A DNA stretch of 6,713 nucleotides from CAISIP01 sp041581405 (lineage in GTDB: Bacteria; Pseudomonadota; Gammaproteobacteria; Burkholderiales; Burkholderiaceae_C): contig JBFIDI010000324.1 of assembly GCA_041581405.1 (NCBI GenBank), positions 1 to 6,713 of the forward strand, read 5' to 3'. The position numbers were made by a program, and so were the translations under genes. Shown piece after piece: positions 5,939 to 6,713 of this stretch (positions are counted from its first letter, which is position 1; each line of letters begins with the position of its first letter). The notes beneath the pieces are model-generated. The model worked only from the letters and a program-made list of their open reading frames with translations, was not told where the DNA came from and did no database searches.

Positions 5939-6713
5939 ATGGACGCAGTACACATCAACCAGATCGGCACCCAACTCGAGGACCTGTCGGAGCGCACCCA
6001 AGAGTTACGGGGGTATCTTTGACTACGATGCCAAAGCCGAACGCCTGAGGACGGTCAACGCCTCGCTGGAAGACCCCGCGGTCTGGAACGACCCCAAGAA
6101 GGCCCAGGAACTCGGGCGCGAGAAGAAGTCGCTCGACTCCGTCGTGTTGTCGCTGAGCCGGCTCACGACCGAGCTGGCCGACAACTCCGAGCTCTACGAG
6201 ATGAGCAAGGACGAGGGTGACGAGGACAGCCTGCTGCAGATCGAGCGCGACACCGCCAAGCTGGCGGCGGAGATCGAGAAACTCGAGTTCCTGCGCATGT
6301 TCAACAAGCCGGCCGACCCGCTGAACTGCTTCATCGACATCCAGGCCGGCGCCGGCGGCACCGAGGCCTGCGACTGGGCCAGCATGCTGCTGCGCCAGTA
6401 CCTGCGCTACGCCGAACGCAAGGGTTTTTCGACCACCATCGAGGACGAGTCCCCCGGCGACACCGCCGGCATCAAGGGTGCGACGATCAAGGTCGAGGGC
6501 GAATACGCGTTCGGCCTGCTGCGCACCGAGACCGGCGTGCACCGGCTGGTGCGCAAGTCGCCGTTCGACTCCTCGGGCGGGCGCCACACCAGCTTCGCCA
6601 GCGTGTTCGTCTACCCGGAGATCGACGACTCGATCGAGATCGAGATCAATCCGGCCGATGTGCGCACCGACACCTTCCGCGCCAGCGGCGCCGGCGGCCA
6701 GCACATCAACAAG
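5939..6713 (+). CDS. prfB: Peptide chain release factor 2, with programmed frameshift (3' end outside window)
   Basis: RF2 recognises UAA and UGA and triggers peptide release on the ribosome. Translation starts at ATG 5939, runs 27 codons to an in-frame TGA (6020-6022), then continues in the +1 frame from GAC 6021. The window holds 258 residues of about 365. Before and after the shift the protein matches RF2: N-terminal QIGTQLEDLSERTQELRGYL, DYDAKAERL with VWNDPKKAQELGREK, the acidic coiled first domain, IQAGAGGTEACDWASMLLRQY, the stop-codon-reading tripeptide S207-P208-F209 in VRKSPFDSSGRRH-like context (here DSSGGRHTSF), and the catalytic GGQ at 252-254. The residue three before GAGGQ is alanine (A248), the usual form. 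The frameshift is the known autoregulatory device, not an error: when RF2 is scarce the ribosome pauses at TGA and slips. The C-terminal third lies beyond the edge. Confidence 0.97.
6009..6023 (+). promoter_or_regulatory. prfB programmed +1 frameshift site
   Basis: GGGGGTATCTTTGAC contains the three known parts: an internal Shine-Dalgarno-like G-run (6009-6013), the slippery codon CTT (6017-6019) three bases later, and the poorly terminating stop TGA followed by C. Slippage of the Leu tRNA from CTT to TTT moves reading to GAC. The spacing is the same as in the E. coli prfB site. The base before the G-run is C rather than A, and the codon at 6005-6007 is TTA, a codon otherwise absent from this gene in the window. 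Confidence 0.95.

Noticed and set aside
6020..6022. In-frame TGA in prfB read as a disabling mutation or sequencing error
   Set aside because: The G-run, CTT slippery codon, TGA-C context and RF2 homology on both sides identify the conserved programmed frameshift.
5955..6704. Open frame (249 codons) on the minus strand opposite prfB
   Set aside because: Shadow of RF2, whose conserved motifs are certain on the plus strand.

Overview
The window is GC-rich, gene-dense chromosomal DNA. The PlsY and Tas-like sequences, codon use and gene packing suggest a betaproteobacterium, probably Burkholderiales and possibly Alcaligenaceae-like. That placement is inference from sequence character, not from a marker comparison. 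There are six protein genes, two of them cut by the window edges. I see no rRNA, tRNA, insertion sequence, prophage or CRISPR array, and no stretch over 300 bases lacks a gene.

Layout. (1) Positions 1-804 (+) hold the C-terminal 267 residues of an HD-GYP-family protein whose catalytic HD pair and GYP motif are degenerate, so it is more likely a sensor or adaptor than an active cyclic-di-GMP phosphodiesterase. (2) A 69-base convergent gap contains a strong GC-rich hairpin. (3) Positions 874-4924 (-) hold a tightly packed four-gene run, in transcription order: an AMP-forming acyl-CoA synthetase (GTG start, strong Shine-Dalgarno), a Tas-like aldo/keto reductase, a YbaK/EbsC-family Cys-tRNA(Pro) deacylase whose ATG shares a base with the reductase stop (TGATG), and PlsY, the acyl-phosphate:glycerol-3-phosphate acyltransferase. 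(4) An alpha/beta hydrolase (+) diverges from the synthetase with only 13-25 bases between start codons, so the control signals of the two genes must overlap. (5) prfB (release factor 2) runs off the right edge just after its GGQ motif and carries the classic programmed +1 frameshift at codon 28.

How the genes relate. The minus-strand run mixes acyl activation, redox, aminoacyl-tRNA proofreading and phospholipid synthesis. Only PlsY and the synthetase share an acyl theme, and PlsY uses acyl phosphate rather than acyl-CoA, so the run looks like a housekeeping co-transcription unit rather than one pathway. The synthetase and the divergent hydrolase could act on related acyl or ester substrates, but nothing in the sequence fixes a substrate.

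I found no convincing undescribed system. The points most worth a second look are the degenerate HD-GYP protein, the very compact divergent start region with a possible leaderless hydrolase transcript, the intergenic hairpin and the prfB recoding site.
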